Of a DNA stretch of 64,000 bases, positions 63,782 through 64,000 are shown in pieces; position 1 is the stretch's first letter; the number at the start of each line of letters is the position of its first letter. The notes under the pieces were generated by a model, which saw only the letters and a program-made list of their open reading frames with translations, ran no database searches and was not told the origin of the DNA. Origin of the DNA: Crossiella sp. S99.2. GTDB lineage: Bacteria; Actinomycetota; Actinomycetes; Mycobacteriales; Pseudonocardiaceae. The translations under genes were made by a program, and so were the position numbers. Where the stretch lies: assembly GCF_023094165.1 (NCBI RefSeq), contig NZ_JALMDK010000009.1:257085-321084 (forward strand), in the 5' to 3' direction.

Positions 63782-63973
63782 TTACCAGTAGTATTGCGAG
63801 TTTGCGTCCGCGTTTCCGCTGGACGAACTGCCCAGCGTTATGTGCCGGACATGGCCGAGATCGATCACCAGTGGCAGTTCGCTGTGTTGCTCGGTTTCGT
63901 TCGTCGCAGTGTTCGCTGTTGGCCGATCCGGTGTTGTGTCCTGTCTCGCGCGAGCTTGCCGGAAGAATCTCAT
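63782..63973 (-). CDS. Lasso peptide precursor
   Basis: The 63-residue precursor ends in ITL-GSSSSGNADANSQYYW. Thr at position -2 of the junction, Gly as core residue 1 and Asp as core residue 9 are lasso hallmarks, so a nine-residue Gly1-Asp9 ring with an ANSQYYW tail is predicted. The leader is 47 residues and contains LPLVIDLGHVRHITL near its end; the usual YxxP recognition motif is absent. ATG 63973 is chosen because GAAGG lies 7 bases upstream; ATG 63979 would be only 1 base away from it. It is followed by C and B, all in one operon. The promoter lies beyond the right edge. Confidence 0.88.
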   Translation of the reverse strand: MRFFRQARARQDTTPDRPTANTATNETEQHSELPLVIDLGHVRHITLGSSSSGNADANSQYYW

Positions 63974-64000
63974 GATCATACCTTCGATCGGAGCGTGCTG

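Overview
The window is high-GC actinobacterial DNA. GTG and TTG starts are common, many genes overlap by 4 bases (ATGA/GTGA/TTGA), and there is an ESX type VII secretion locus. The conserved order rpsB-tsf-pyrH-frr-cdsA-rlmN ... dxr-rip-ispG-GNAT-PBP is the one I remember from mycobacteria and relatives. I would place it in Actinomycetota, probably order Pseudonocardiales, but the sequence alone does not fix a genus.

Layout. (1) 1-1124, minus strand: an M23 peptidase lipoprotein with a long proline-rich tail, running off the left edge. (2) 1125-9531: core translation and lipid genes (rpsB, tsf, pyrH, frr, cdsA, rlmN) with a VOC protein, a methyltransferase and a threonine-aldolase-like enzyme in between. 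(3) 9532-12944: a FitA/FitB-type toxin-antitoxin pair and four poorly known genes, one fusing a GNAT-like region to DUF2716. (4) 12964-39118: a large ESX-type locus. It has eccE with a SARP regulator, a LuxR regulator and an OmpR response regulator on the minus strand; a response regulator/histidine kinase/MoxR run; a transmembrane pseudokinase; eccD-eccB; eccC with PE/PPE-like genes; two WXG100 genes; mycP; a YbaB-like gene; a lipoprotein; and a TgpA-DUF58-FN3 operon. (5) 39169-50811: carbonic anhydrase, DUF2631, a spermidine/putrescine ABC transporter (potADBC order), a TetR/MFS pair, a secreted M6 protease and an SDR. (6) 50885-60445: GlsB/YeaQ protein, dxr, the site-2 protease rip, ispG, a GNAT protein, an inserted NarL-type two-component system and a penicillin-binding lipoprotein. 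(7) 60446-64000: a 55-residue orphan gene with its own terminator, then a minus-strand lasso peptide operon at the right edge (precursor A, cyclase C, fused RRE-protease B).

How the parts work together. eccB, eccC, eccD, eccE and mycP would form a type VII secretion machine exporting the WXG100 and PE/PPE-like proteins. It is surrounded by an unusual number of regulators. The lasso operon encodes a complete minimal maturation set: B removes the leader and C closes a Gly1-Asp9 macrolactam on the 16-residue core GSSSSGNADANSQYYW. No exporter or isopeptidase is visible, but the operon touches the window edge. Between rlmN and dxr, which lie near each other in related genomes as I recall, sits about 42 kb of accessory DNA.

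The non-coding DNA holds strong hairpin terminators between convergent genes, a 250-bp imperfect palindrome built of TTGGCCGTT units, a three-arm 22-bp-period repeat after rip, two perfect DnaA boxes before rpsB, and tandem G-rich repeats inside the M23 tail. I saw no tRNA, rRNA, CRISPR array, insertion sequence or prophage.
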